Positions 45,306 to 54,719 of a DNA stretch of 64,000 nt are shown here, piece after piece. Within the stretch, counting starts at the first letter, position 1, and each line of letters starts with the position of its first letter. Source of the DNA: Eubacterium sp. OM08-24. Lineage in GTDB: Bacteria > Bacillota > Clostridia > Oscillospirales > Acutalibacteraceae. Below the pieces are notes generated by a model. The model ran no database searches. It saw only the letters and a program-made list of their open reading frames with translations, and was not told the origin of the DNA. The stretch is from assembly GCF_003438075.1 (NCBI RefSeq), contig NZ_QSTA01000001.1:682001-746000 (forward strand). The letters run 5' to 3'. A program made the position numbers and the translations under genes.

Positions 45306-45688
45306 ACAAACAGCAGATAAGCGTTCAATTGCCTTTATCAACGATAAATAAAATTGAGAGCTTAAAGAAACTTGATGACGGCAAAATAAGCAGAAATAAG
45401 ATAATTGAATCAGCTGTTGATTTTTACTTTGGCTATAAAACATCAGAAATTACGCAGGATTATTTATGCTCTATTGTCGGGCAAAAAGTTGAGGGTATGA
45501 TAAATAACGCTTCAAATAGATCTTCAAAATTACAATTTAAAGAAGCTGTTGAAATCAATGTACTTACCCGTATTGTTGCAAGTATGATGGAACTTGACAA
45601 AGACTCATATGATAAAATGCGTAGAAAAGCTGTAGAAGATGTTAAGGCAAGCAAAGGTATTATATCAGCATATGAAGCTCAAACATAA
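45293..45688 (+). CDS. Ribbon-helix-helix relaxosome accessory-like protein (131 aa)
   Basis: An N-terminal ribbon-helix-helix motif (QISVQLPLSTINKIESLKKL ... SRNKIIESAVDFYF, about 8-50) and a helical C-terminal part. It stands 11 bp before the relaxase gene, the usual place for MobC-like nicking accessory proteins that bind oriT. The function is inferred from position. Confidence 0.7.
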   Translation: MQSVNKQQISVQLPLSTINKIESLKKLDDGKISRNKIIESAVDFYFGYKTSEITQDYLCSIVGQKVEGMINNASNRSSKLQFKEAVEINVLTRIVASMMELDKDSYDKMRRKAVEDVKASKGIISAYEAQT

Positions 45689-45699
45689 CGGAGGCTGCT

Positions 45700-48600
45700 A
45701 TGGTTGGCACAAGGTTTATTTTAAACTCACGTTACTTTCATATAGCCAAACCCGGAGAAAAGCTAAGCGATCACGCCTTAAGCGGTGAGCATGCAGCAAA
45801 TCTTGTACGGTATTGCGGTACAAGGGAAACTGTTGACAAAAACATTGATATGGCAGATGATTTACCGATTACTTTTAAGCAAAAAGTATCTGTTAAAGAT
45901 TTACTTAATCTCTGTACAGAAAAAGGTCTTAGTGCAGAGTGTGAAGAATACAAAGCTTATGAAGCTAATCCTACAAGAGCGAATGCTTCAAGTTTAATGC
46001 TGCATTTGGCAAATAAGCTTTCTGAAAATACTTCATTAAATCTATCGGAACAAAACATAGTAAATGAAGCTATCAGATTGGCACAGTTTTATGATGTTAA
46101 AAATCGACCTGCAACAAAGAAACAAAAAGAAACTATTAAAGAATTTCTTGAACAATTAAATTATAAAGATGATGAGGATAAACCGTTGGAATACACCGAT
46201 TATATTAATAATCCGACTATGTCAAATGCCTCCGCTCTTATTTCCATACTTGCAGAAGAGTTGCTTTTTAACGAAGCAGGAAATTTGATAGAATATACAG
46301 CAAAAAGACCGGGCGCTTATAAAGTCGGTGAGCACGGTTTATTTTCATCATACCCTGATGTAGATCTTGACAGAGTTGCCGAAGAAGTAGCAACGCACAA
46401 TGGCAACATTTGGACTGACATTCTCTCGCTCAGAAGAGAGGACGCAGACAGGCTCGGCTATGACTGTCAAAAGCCTTGGAAAGATTTAATTATGTCCAAA
46501 GTTGACCTTATAGCAGAAGCTCACGGTATCAATATTAATAATCTGCAATGGTATGCTGCTATGCACGACACAGGACATCACCCTCATGTGCATTTATTTG
46601 TTTACTCAACAGAACCCAAAGAAGGATTTTTATCAAAGAATAATATCAAAAGTTTAAAATCTGAGTTTGTTAATGAAATATTTAAAGATGAGCGACATGA
46701 GATTTATATTAATAAAGACAAATACCTAAACGAGCTAATCAGTCAGAGTAAAGCTTTACTAAATAATCTGCTTTCCGAACCTAATCAATATATTTCCGAT
46801 GAAACTTTAAAATACTTAGTTAATCAAATGTTGACCCTTTCAAGCAAAGATTTCAGCAAAGGAAGAAATACTTACGGCTTTTCTTCACCTGACAAGAAAA
46901 AACTTGTAGATGATATTCTAACTACACTTGTAAGCAATAACAACCAACTGTCAAATCTTTATGATAAGTGGTGTGATGAAAGCTACAGTTTGAGTAAATA
47001 CTATTCAAAAAAAGAATTTGTAAAGCCTGACATTTCCAAAATTGATAAATTTACATCTATCAAGAATTATATCTTAGAATGTGCAAAATCTATGAATCAA
47101 AGCGGAACATTTATAACTGCAACTGATGATATTACGATTTCTCCCCCACCGAATATTACAGCTCCTACAGAAACAGAACCGCAATCAGCAGATGATGATA
47201 ACGGTTTTATTGATGATACAAAGCCGGAAGAATACGAATATACAGAGGTACAAAAAATTCCCTCATTTATACTTGGAAATGAAGGAAAGGAAGTTATAGA
47301 TTTTAAAAAAGCGTATCAAAATTCAAGTGATTTGCAAACCAGAACTGCACAATCTTGCAGAAAACTTGCGGATTGTTATTACTACGGAAAAGGTACGGAA
47401 AAAGATTATAATGCAGCTCAAATGTGGTACGGTATTGCTGCCGACAGTTACGGTGACAGTATGTCTGCATATAAACTCGGACAAATGTATTTATACGGTA
47501 CTAAAGATACAGAAATCAATAAAGAACTTGGCAACTACTATTGCAAAACAGCTTTTATTCAATTCAGAGATGGGTTAAAAAACAGAAATTACTTTTATGA
47601 GCTTGAAAACGATTCTGACAATTTGCATTATTACAGTGAAGTTGATTCTTATGAAGCATATATTGAATACCTGTTAGGCCGAATGTACCTTAAAGGCGAA
47701 GGTGTTGAACAGGATTATCGCTGCTCAAGTAATGTTTTTAGTCTTGCTGCAAAAAACGGTTATTCGCATGCTTACTACTACCTTGGCAATCAATTTTATT
47801 ATGGCCTTGGTTTTACTCAAGATTATGAAAAAGCATTTGACTATTACTTAAAAGCAGATAGAAAAGGTGATAAATATGCGGCATACAGACTTGGTAAAAT
47901 GTGTTTGTCCGGTGAGGGTGTAAATATTGATATACAGCAGGCAGAGCATTATTTTTCAAAAGCAACTAAAACAGTTGTGCTTGCAAATTATGACCTTGCA
48001 AAGCTGTATGAGGATTATGCCGATGATTTTAATAATGTTTCAAAAGACTATATTAACGGCTTATATAAAAAAGCATTGGAGGGTATGATAGAACAAGAAG
48101 AAAACAATATACAAAATGCTTTTACAGAAATGCGTATAGCAAATATGTATCTTGCAGGAAAAGGCACAGATATTAACATTAATTCTGCAATTGAGTGGCT
48201 CAATAAAGCAGCTAAACAAGATAATCCAAATGCAGCATATCAGCTTGGTTACATATACTCTTCCGAAAAATACAATATCATTGATGAACAAAAGGCTAAC
48301 GAAAATTATAAAAGAGCCTGCTTGGAATATGAGAAAGCAGAAGAAGAAGAAAACAGTAATGTTACAGCTGAAAGCAGACTTGGTAAGATGTATCTAAACG
48401 GCTACGGTGTTGAGAAAGATATTCAAAAAGCTGTAATTTGGCTAAAAAAGGCTACATTAAACGGTAGTGCTTCATCTGCATACACGCTTGCAAAGCTATG
48501 CGAAAACGGTGACGGCATCGAAAAGAATATTGAAGAGGCATACAGTTATTATCAAATATCTGCTGTACTCGGTAACTCCTATGCAAACTATCAAGTCGGT

Positions 48601-49716
48601 AAAATTTCTCTTCAAAAGGGAGAAATTGAAAAAGCTGTTGAGAATTTTCAAGAAGCAGCAAAAGGTAATATATCTCACGCTTGGTTTAAACTCGGTAAAA
48701 TATATTCAGACGAAAGTTACGGACTATATGATATTTCAAAAGCTCAGCTATGCTACAGTAATGCTTTAAATCTTTATATAACAGATTATACCCAAAATCC
48801 TGATGACTTTACAGCCTATAGACTCGGAAAAATGTATTTTAACGGTTTAGGTACTGATATTGACATAAATAAAGCTATACATTGGTTTTCACAAGCTGAA
48901 AAACTCGGCAATACAAATGCTGCCTATCAGTTAGGTAAAATAGCATTTGAAAATAATGATATTGAAAATGCTATAAAACATTTTCAATATGCAGCACAAG
49001 AAAATATATCTAACGCTTGGTTCAATCTTGCTAAAATTCATTCAAACGAAAGTTATGCCCATTATGATATTGCAAAAGCTCAGCTATGCTACAGTAATGC
49101 TCTAAATCTTTATATAACAGATTACAAGCAAAATCCTAATGATTATATTGCTTATCGTCTTGGTAATATGTATTTAAAAGGGTTAGGAACCGATATGAAC
49201 ATTAATCAAGCTATATATTGGTTTTCCGAAGCTGAAAAATTTGAAAATGCAAATGCAGCTTATCAGCTCGGTTATATCTATCACTCCGAAAAATACGGAT
49301 TACAAAACAATGAGCTTGCAAGTAATTATTTTAGAAAAGCATTATCGGCTTATCTTATCCGGTTTAATAACAATCAAACAGATTCAGAATTAGCTTTGCG
49401 AATAGGTACTTTTTATCAATACGGATTGGGAATCGAACGAGATATTGAAAAGGCTCTTTTGTGGTATAAAAAGGCTGTTGAACTCGGAAATATAAAAGCA
49501 CAGCAAAAAATTGAAGAAACTAACACTCAACAGCAAATAACAGTGCTTAATCTTGCCTCTATAGCTGCTCATATGGGCAAAATTATAAACACAGAAACAA
49601 TTGCTGCCGCAAAGCAAAAATACACATCTGATTCAAAACAGCTAAGAGATGAAAAAATACAAAAAATACAATTAGGTCACGCTGTATCCGACAATTCAAT
49701 CAGCTATGACTATTAG
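45700..49716 (+). CDS. MobP-type relaxase fused to Sel1-like repeats
   Basis: A 1338-residue protein. The N-terminal part (about 1-345) is a relaxase like the MobP3/MobL group of Firmicutes ICEs; the metal-binding histidines are in MHDTGHHPHVHLFVY (about 287-301). An acidic linker follows, then from about 545 to 1270 a long array of Sel1-like repeats (AAYQLGKIAFENNDIENAIKH type, roughly 36 residues each). The relaxase should nick oriT and pilot the strand; the repeats probably form a protein-binding solenoid. This length is more than twice that of a bare relaxase. Confidence 0.85.
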   Translation: MVGTRFILNSRYFHIAKPGEKLSDHALSGEHAANLVRYCGTRETVDKNIDMADDLPITFKQKVSVKDLLNLCTEKGLSAECEEYKAYEANPTRANASSLMLHLANKLSENTSLNLSEQNIVNEAIRLAQFYDVKNRPATKKQKETIKEFLEQLNYKDDEDKPLEYTDYINNPTMSNASALISILAEELLFNEAGNLIEYTAKRPGAYKVGEHGLFSSYPDVDLDRVAEEVATHNGNIWTDILSLRREDADRLGYDCQKPWKDLIMSKVDLIAEAHGININNLQWYAAMHDTGHHPHVHLFVYSTEPKEGFLSKNNIKSLKSEFVNEIFKDERHEIYINKDKYLNELISQSKALLNNLLSEPNQYISDETLKYLVNQMLTLSSKDFSKGRNTYGFSSPDKKKLVDDILTTLVSNNNQLSNLYDKWCDESYSLSKYYSKKEFVKPDISKIDKFTSIKNYILECAKSMNQSGTFITATDDITISPPPNITAPTETEPQSADDDNGFIDDTKPEEYEYTEVQKIPSFILGNEGKEVIDFKKAYQNSSDLQTRTAQSCRKLADCYYYGKGTEKDYNAAQMWYGIAADSYGDSMSAYKLGQMYLYGTKDTEINKELGNYYCKTAFIQFRDGLKNRNYFYELENDSDNLHYYSEVDSYEAYIEYLLGRMYLKGEGVEQDYRCSSNVFSLAAKNGYSHAYYYLGNQFYYGLGFTQDYEKAFDYYLKADRKGDKYAAYRLGKMCLSGEGVNIDIQQAEHYFSKATKTVVLANYDLAKLYEDYADDFNNVSKDYINGLYKKALEGMIEQEENNIQNAFTEMRIANMYLAGKGTDININSAIEWLNKAAKQDNPNAAYQLGYIYSSEKYNIIDEQKANENYKRACLEYEKAEEEENSNVTAESRLGKMYLNGYGVEKDIQKAVIWLKKATLNGSASSAYTLAKLCENGDGIEKNIEEAYSYYQISAVLGNSYANYQVGKISLQKGEIEKAVENFQEAAKGNISHAWFKLGKIYSDESYGLYDISKAQLCYSNALNLYITDYTQNPDDFTAYRLGKMYFNGLGTDIDINKAIHWFSQAEKLGNTNAAYQLGKIAFENNDIENAIKHFQYAAQENISNAWFNLAKIHSNESYAHYDIAKAQLCYSNALNLYITDYKQNPNDYIAYRLGNMYLKGLGTDMNINQAIYWFSEAEKFENANAAYQLGYIYHSEKYGLQNNELASNYFRKALSAYLIRFNNNQTDSELALRIGTFYQYGLGIERDIEKALLWYKKAVELGNIKAQQKIEETNTQQQITVLNLASIAAHMGKIINTETIAAAKQKYTSDSKQLRDEKIQKIQLGHAVSDNSISYDY

Positions 49717-49728
49717 GGAGGTTAAAGA

Positions 49729-50667
49729 ATGTCAAAATTTATTCCGTTTACAGATGAAGAGTTGTATCAGGCTCATCATAAAGATATTAAAGAATATCTT
49801 GAAAGTATAGGAGAAAAAGTTTTACATAGCGGTACAGAATATATGTGGGAAGCACATGACAGCGTAAAAATACGAGGACATATTTGGTACAGACATTCTA
49901 CAGGTGAATCGGGTACGGCAGTAAATTTTCTGATGACATTTTTTGATTTTAGTTTTCAAGAAGCAGTAATAACTTTGCTTGACGGAAATTACAAAGCTAC
50001 AAGCAATTCAAAACCTGTTGATTTTATAAACGAACCTGATATTTACCATAAAAAAGACAGAGTGGTTTTACCTCAAAAAAACACAAACAACAAACGCTTG
50101 TATGCTTATCTGTGCAATTCACGCTGTATTGATTACAGTGTCGTCAGATACTTTGTAAAAAAAGGTTTTATATATGAAGATAAAAGCAACCACAACATTG
50201 TATTTCTCGGCAAAGATAAAAAAGGAATAGTCAGGTATGCTGGATTAAAAGGTACGCTTACTGTTAAATCTTTTAAAGGTGAGATTACCGGAAGTAACAA
50301 AATATACTGCTTTAAGCACATTGGTTTGTCTGATGTGCTTTTTGTTTTTGAAGCTTTTATTGACTTATTCAGTTTTATTACTTTGTATCAGCTTGGCGAA
50401 AACTGGCACACATACAACTATATAGCTTTAGGAGGGCTGAATTTAGAAGCTTTGAAAAAATGTGTTAAAGATTACCCGCATATAAAGAAAATCTATATAT
50501 GTACAGATAATGATATTAACAGTTCTGACGGCAAAAATCACGGACAGGACTTTGCAAAAAAAGCACAAAAAGTATTTCAGGACAAATATAAAACTGAAAT
50601 AATAACCCCTAATCTAAAAGATTGGAATGAAATTTTAAAACAAAGGAGTCAAAGTTATGGGAAGTAG
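49729..50667 (+). CDS. DUF3991/TOPRIM-domain protein
   Basis: A 312-residue protein. The N-terminal region (IKEYLESIGEKV ... WYRHSTGESGTAVNFLM) is of the zinc-finger/DUF3991 type found beside plasmid relaxases, and the C-terminal half is a TOPRIM domain (VFVFEAFIDLFSF with Glu; IYICTDNDINSSDGK with the Asp pair). Such proteins may prime or nick transferred DNA. Its end overlaps the virD4 start by 11 bp. Confidence 0.82.
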   Translation: MSKFIPFTDEELYQAHHKDIKEYLESIGEKVLHSGTEYMWEAHDSVKIRGHIWYRHSTGESGTAVNFLMTFFDFSFQEAVITLLDGNYKATSNSKPVDFINEPDIYHKKDRVVLPQKNTNNKRLYAYLCNSRCIDYSVVRYFVKKGFIYEDKSNHNIVFLGKDKKGIVRYAGLKGTLTVKSFKGEITGSNKIYCFKHIGLSDVLFVFEAFIDLFSFITLYQLGENWHTYNYIALGGLNLEALKKCVKDYPHIKKIYICTDNDINSSDGKNHGQDFAKKAQKVFQDKYKTEIITPNLKDWNEILKQRSQSYGK

Positions 50668-52465
50668 CTCAACAAGCGGAATTATTATATTTTCAATAAT
50701 CGTATTAGTTGTACTTATAGCTGCGTACTTTATATCATCAAGCGGCAAAAATTTAAACTCTATTAAAAGCAAGCCTGTCGGTGACGGCCAATTTGGTGAC
50801 CAAAAATGGGCCACCAAACAAGAATTAAATAATAATCTTGTTATTATACCATATGAACCCGAAAAGTGGAGAAATGGCGAAAACAGGCCACAGCTTGAGG
50901 GCATTATACTCGGTGCAGTAAAAAGCGGTAAAAAAGTATCTGCGTACATTGATACATCTGATAATCATACTCTCTCCGTATCTGCTCCGGGTGGCGGTAA
51001 AACATCTTCTTTCGTCTATCCTAATCTTGAATTTTTAGCGGCCGTTGGCAATCCTTTTTTCGCCACAGATACAAAAGGTGACGCTCATCAGACATATGCA
51101 CCTGTTTTGGAAAAATATTACGGGTACAAAACTTATGTAATAGATTTAAGAAATCCTACTCGCAGTGACAGTTACAATCTGATGTATCTTGTCAATAAAT
51201 ACAATGACCGCTATGAATCAACAAAAAGTCTTGCAGACAAAGCACGTGCTGAAACATATGCAAAAGTTCTTTCAAACTCAATCGTACATATGGACGGTTT
51301 CAAAAGTGCAGGACAAAATCAATACTTTTACGAATCTGCAGAAGGCATTATTACAGGCGTTATCTTACTTGTATCCGAACTTTGTGAACCCGAAGAAAAG
51401 CACATAGTATCAGTTTTTAAAATAATTGAACAGCTCCTGGAAATTGACCCACGAACAGTAAATAAAAAAGGAGTAATGCCTACAACTTATCTGACTGAAT
51501 TATATACAATGCTGCCGACTAATCATAAAGCAAAATGGTTTATGTCTGCCACAGCCTCGGGTGCTTTTCAGACTACTGCAAGCGTTATGTCAACAGCAAT
51601 GAGCCGTATGCTCTCTTTCATCGATACTGAAATGGAGCAAATGATATGCTTTAACAGTGACCTTGATATTGAAAACTTTATTAATGGCAAACAAGCAATA
51701 TTCTTTGTTGTTGATGAAAAATCAAGCACAAAGAACTTTTTGGTAAGCTTACTTGTAAGGCAAACCTATAACGAATTACTTTGTGCCTCTGAACATTTTG
51801 AGAACAACAAGCTGCCGCATCGAGTATACTACTACCTTGATGAATTTGGCACATACACAGCCATAGAGAGAGTTGATCAGATGTTTTCTGCAGGCAGATC
51901 AAGAGGTATCATTTGCTGCCCATTTTTACAAACGACGACGCAGCTTGATCAAAAATACGATCAGAATACAGCAAGCGTTATAAAATCAAGCTGTCAGAAT
52001 GTAATGTTCAGTTACATAGCACCTACTTCCCCTGACGCAGAAACTTTTTCAAAAATGCTTGATAATCAGACGGTAATGTCAGGCTCTGTTTCACAAAAGC
52101 AAAACAGCTTTTCAAACAATAACAACGCAAATTCCGTTACTTACAATATGACAAAAAAACCTTTAATGACACCGGGGCAAATTAAAAGAATGAAAAAAGG
52201 TGACTGGGTGCTTATGAAAACAGGTATGCACCCGGCACAAATGAAACTCCTCAAAAGCGAGGACTGGGGGCTTTCACTTAATGAAGAACCCTATAAAGCA
52301 AAGAAAAGCACCATAAGAGAGGTAAGCTATGCCGACCGCACAAGATTATTTTCGGCTCTATTGAGAAAATATCCTACAGCAAAGGCATATACCCCACCTG
52401 TAGGCTCATCTGCAGAACCGGTGCAGACTCACGAAAAAAAGCCTGTACTAAAAACATATATTTAA
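50657..52465 (+). CDS. VirD4/TraG-like type IV coupling protein
   Basis: A 602-residue ATPase that brings the relaxosome to the transfer channel. It has an N-terminal membrane helix (about 5-25), Walker A SAPGGGKTSS (about 109-118), Walker B YYYLDEFGT (about 390) and the downstream RSRGIICCPFLQTTTQL region typical of TraG. AAAGGAG precedes the ATG. No all-alpha domain insertion could be judged. Confidence 0.92.
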   Translation: MGSSSTSGIIIFSIIVLVVLIAAYFISSSGKNLNSIKSKPVGDGQFGDQKWATKQELNNNLVIIPYEPEKWRNGENRPQLEGIILGAVKSGKKVSAYIDTSDNHTLSVSAPGGGKTSSFVYPNLEFLAAVGNPFFATDTKGDAHQTYAPVLEKYYGYKTYVIDLRNPTRSDSYNLMYLVNKYNDRYESTKSLADKARAETYAKVLSNSIVHMDGFKSAGQNQYFYESAEGIITGVILLVSELCEPEEKHIVSVFKIIEQLLEIDPRTVNKKGVMPTTYLTELYTMLPTNHKAKWFMSATASGAFQTTASVMSTAMSRMLSFIDTEMEQMICFNSDLDIENFINGKQAIFFVVDEKSSTKNFLVSLLVRQTYNELLCASEHFENNKLPHRVYYYLDEFGTYTAIERVDQMFSAGRSRGIICCPFLQTTTQLDQKYDQNTASVIKSSCQNVMFSYIAPTSPDAETFSKMLDNQTVMSGSVSQKQNSFSNNNNANSVTYNMTKKPLMTPGQIKRMKKGDWVLMKTGMHPAQMKLLKSEDWGLSLNEEPYKAKKSTIREVSYADRTRLFSALLRKYPTAKAYTPPVGSSAEPVQTHEKKPVLKTYI

Positions 52466-52469
52466 AACT

Positions 52470-52500
52470 AAGTCTGTTGCTCTTGCAGCAGACTTTTTTA
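52470..52500 (+). terminator. Terminator ending the transfer operon
   Basis: Stem AAGTCTGTTGC/GCAGCAGACTT followed by TTTTT. Confidence 0.85.
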
Positions 52501-52574
52501 ATTGCTTAATTCACACGGTCTTGAACAATTAAAAAAGTCCGTTTCAAGCAGCTTCAAAATACGGAGGAATTATA

Positions 52575-53915
52575 ATGAAAAAATTAAATAACAAAGACAT
52601 AGAAATCGCAGTAGAAATTGACGGCGTATATGCACAGGGATTTGGTATGCTTGCTCAAAAAGTTATGCTTGACAAAGAACTGCCTTTACAAAGCAAGGCT
52701 ATTTATGCCTACTTAGCTTCTTATGCAGGTTCAGGTAAAATTTATCCAAAACGCAGAACAATACTTCGTGACCTAAATATGAACAAAGACACCTACTACA
52801 AATATCTGAACAGGCTTGTCGAAAAGAGTTATATTTCGATTTCAAAAGCTAAAGGCTTTCTAAATAAAAATGTGTACACCATATGCAGTAATCCTAATGC
52901 TATAGGTTGTCCACCGTCTGCTTCTGCAGAACATCATACACTTTCGCTTGATAATATTTATTCATACGGCTACGGAAATATGCCAAAACTAATTATGTGT
53001 GATACTCGTTTATCTGTTAAGGCTCGTGGTATGATTGCTTTATTCTATTCACTTGCTCAATCATCAAACACAGTATTTCCTACAAGAGATTATACTATGG
53101 AAATTCTCGGTATAAGCAAGCAGACATACTACAATACACTAAATGAACTTATAGCCTATGGCTATATATCCGTAATTAAGCGTAAGGGTAAAAACGGTAA
53201 GTTTTGTGTAAATAACTACATACTTAACACTAATCCTACAGTTATAGGGAAACAGGAAAAAGAAAGTAATAAACCGTGTCCTAAATTTTCGGACAATGTA
53301 AAAAATGCGATAAAATCTACACTCTCACCATGTCCTAAAAAACAGGACAATGAAAATAACCGTGTCCTAAAAAGCAGGACATTGCCGTGTCCTAATTCTT
53401 CGGACAATACCGTGTCCCAAAATTTCGGACATTATAACAATACCATATATAACAATACCATAAATAACAGTAAATCAGATCATAATCTAATCATTGACAG
53501 AATTAACCTTACTGTACCTTTTACAACTGACAATGACAAGATTATTGAATCGATTAAAGAATTGACAGATTATAATGCATATCAAAGCTATGTCGCTTAC
53601 GAGAACGATATATATTCAAGATTATACTGCAAAGCCGTTGATTTACTTTGCGATATGGCAACTACCAACACCACTCAGACCTATAATAAAACTACTGTGT
53701 CACAGCGTACACTTATTTATTCAATTAACAACTGCATTACAAAGCACGGTATTGCAAAAGCTAATTCATTATGTGACTTAATTTCGGATACACTTTTAAA
53801 TTATGAAGAAGCAAGCAAAGAATGTGAAATCCGTAATTGTTCAAATTATCTCAAAGCGTTACTTTTTGACAACATTACAAACTTTGCGTTTAACTTAGCC
53901 AAATTCGACTTGTAA
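52575..53915 (+). CDS. Two-wHTH replication-initiator-like protein
   Basis: A 446-residue protein with two similar winged-helix segments: LPLQSKAIYAYLASYAGSG with NMNKDTYYKYLNRLVEKSYI (about 34-95), and LSVKARGMIALFYSLAQSSN with GISKQTYYNTLNELIAYGYI (about 135-200). A polar linker (about 225-310) and a C-terminal helical domain follow. This layout is seen in RepA_N- and DnaD-related plasmid initiators and regulators. The linker DNA holds five TGTCC-N9-GGACA repeats (53277-53431), as expected if an origin lies inside the gene. Confidence 0.7.
   Translation: MKKLNNKDIEIAVEIDGVYAQGFGMLAQKVMLDKELPLQSKAIYAYLASYAGSGKIYPKRRTILRDLNMNKDTYYKYLNRLVEKSYISISKAKGFLNKNVYTICSNPNAIGCPPSASAEHHTLSLDNIYSYGYGNMPKLIMCDTRLSVKARGMIALFYSLAQSSNTVFPTRDYTMEILGISKQTYYNTLNELIAYGYISVIKRKGKNGKFCVNNYILNTNPTVIGKQEKESNKPCPKFSDNVKNAIKSTLSPCPKKQDNENNRVLKSRTLPCPNSSDNTVSQNFGHYNNTIYNNTINNSKSDHNLIIDRINLTVPFTTDNDKIIESIKELTDYNAYQSYVAYENDIYSRLYCKAVDLLCDMATTNTTQTYNKTTVSQRTLIYSINNCITKHGIAKANSLCDLISDTLLNYEEASKECEIRNCSNYLKALLFDNITNFAFNLAKFDL
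53277..53431. repeat. Five TGTCC-N9-GGACA inverted repeats inside the initiator-like gene
   Basis: Nineteen-base elements at 53277, 53331, 53363, 53388 and 53413 (starts spaced 54, 32, 25 and 25 bp). Elements 1, 2 and 4 are read in one codon phase; 3 and 5 in other phases, so the DNA rather than the peptide is conserved. Candidate iterons. Confidence 0.75.
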
Positions 53916-54261
53916 GCGTTTTTTATTGTCTGCTGATGTAATTTCACTCTTATGGGGAATAAATCGAATTTACGCAAAAATCAAGGCTTTTTCTTTTCTG
54001 CTATCAGCATTTTGTCAAAATTTTGTCTTAAAATTTTGGCAATATTAAAATCAATGTTACTAAAAAGTCAGCTTTTATCTGATAAAAATAAAACAGCAAT
54101 CTAAAAGTGATATTAAAAGCTTAGTCGATGATATTAAAGTTAATGTTATCGAAAATGTCGGCACTGCCGACATTTGTGACCGACTTAATATTGCTTGCAA
54201 TATTAAGTCTTTATCCTGCAAATTTTACTACCCTGCTTTCCGTGGCAAAATATTGTTTTGG

Positions 54262-54278
54262 TGTCCCACCGTGGGACA
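54262..54278. repeat. parS-like palindrome, copy 4 (core only)
   Basis: Only the 17-bp core TGTCCCAC-C-GTGGGACA is kept; the outer AAG/CTT arms are lost. Confidence 0.75.
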
Positions 54279-54296
54279 GTTATTGCTTACCTCCTC

Positions 54297-54319
54297 AAGT
54301 GTCCTACGGTGGGACACTT
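54297..54319. repeat. 23-bp parS-like palindrome, copy 5
   Basis: One mismatch in the left arm (TGTCCTAC instead of TGTCCCAC), 35 bp from copy 4. Confidence 0.8.
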
Positions 54320-54663
54320 GAACTTAGTAAAAAGCTGCTGTTTCTCAAAAGATTACTTCAAAAGCAAAACTACCGATAAATAATTGCAGGTTAAAAAGAA
54401 AATATACTCAACGGCAACAGCGTAAAAGCTAAAGTTTGCAAAATTATCAAGCTCGGCAAAAGCCCCTAAAGCAGAGAAAAAAATATACAAGTGATTGTTT
54501 GCGTAAAGTAACCACATATCATATGCATGCAGCTCTCCCCTACACTATTTTAAAGCTGACTGTAAATAACTTTTGCAAAGACATAACCTATGCAGCTACT
54601 CGCCTACAATTAAAAACCCTAAAGCAGAGAAAAAATAAATAAACAACCTCATTGTTTGCCCAC

Positions 54664-54686
54664 AAGTGTCCCACGGTGGGACACTT
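54664..54686. repeat. 23-bp parS-like palindrome, copy 6
   Basis: Perfect copy, central G, 33 bp before the ssb start. Confidence 0.85.
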
Positions 54687-54719
54687 AACTGATATAATAA
54701 TAAAAAAGGAGTCGTAAAT

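Larger units (their letters stand above)
53916..54719. other. Non-coding region with a palindrome cluster; candidate origin
   Basis: About 800 bp between the initiator-like gene and ssb. It holds TTTTATC-T-GATAAAA (54073-54087), AAATGTCGGCA-C-TGCCGACATTT (54153-54175), a perfect 13-bp inverted repeat GACTTAATATTGC with a two-base loop (54182-54209), three parS-like palindromes and a 19-bp direct repeat (CCCTAAAGCAGAG then A-run; 54464-54482 and 54617-54635). An open but ATG-less frame of about 80 codons around 54080-54320 may be a gene remnant. No oriT could be pinpointed. Confidence 0.55.

Noticed and set aside
54128..54379. Plus-strand 83-codon frame
   Set aside because: No ribosome site, and the frame runs through two palindromes that give the same peptide wherever they occur; more likely non-coding.
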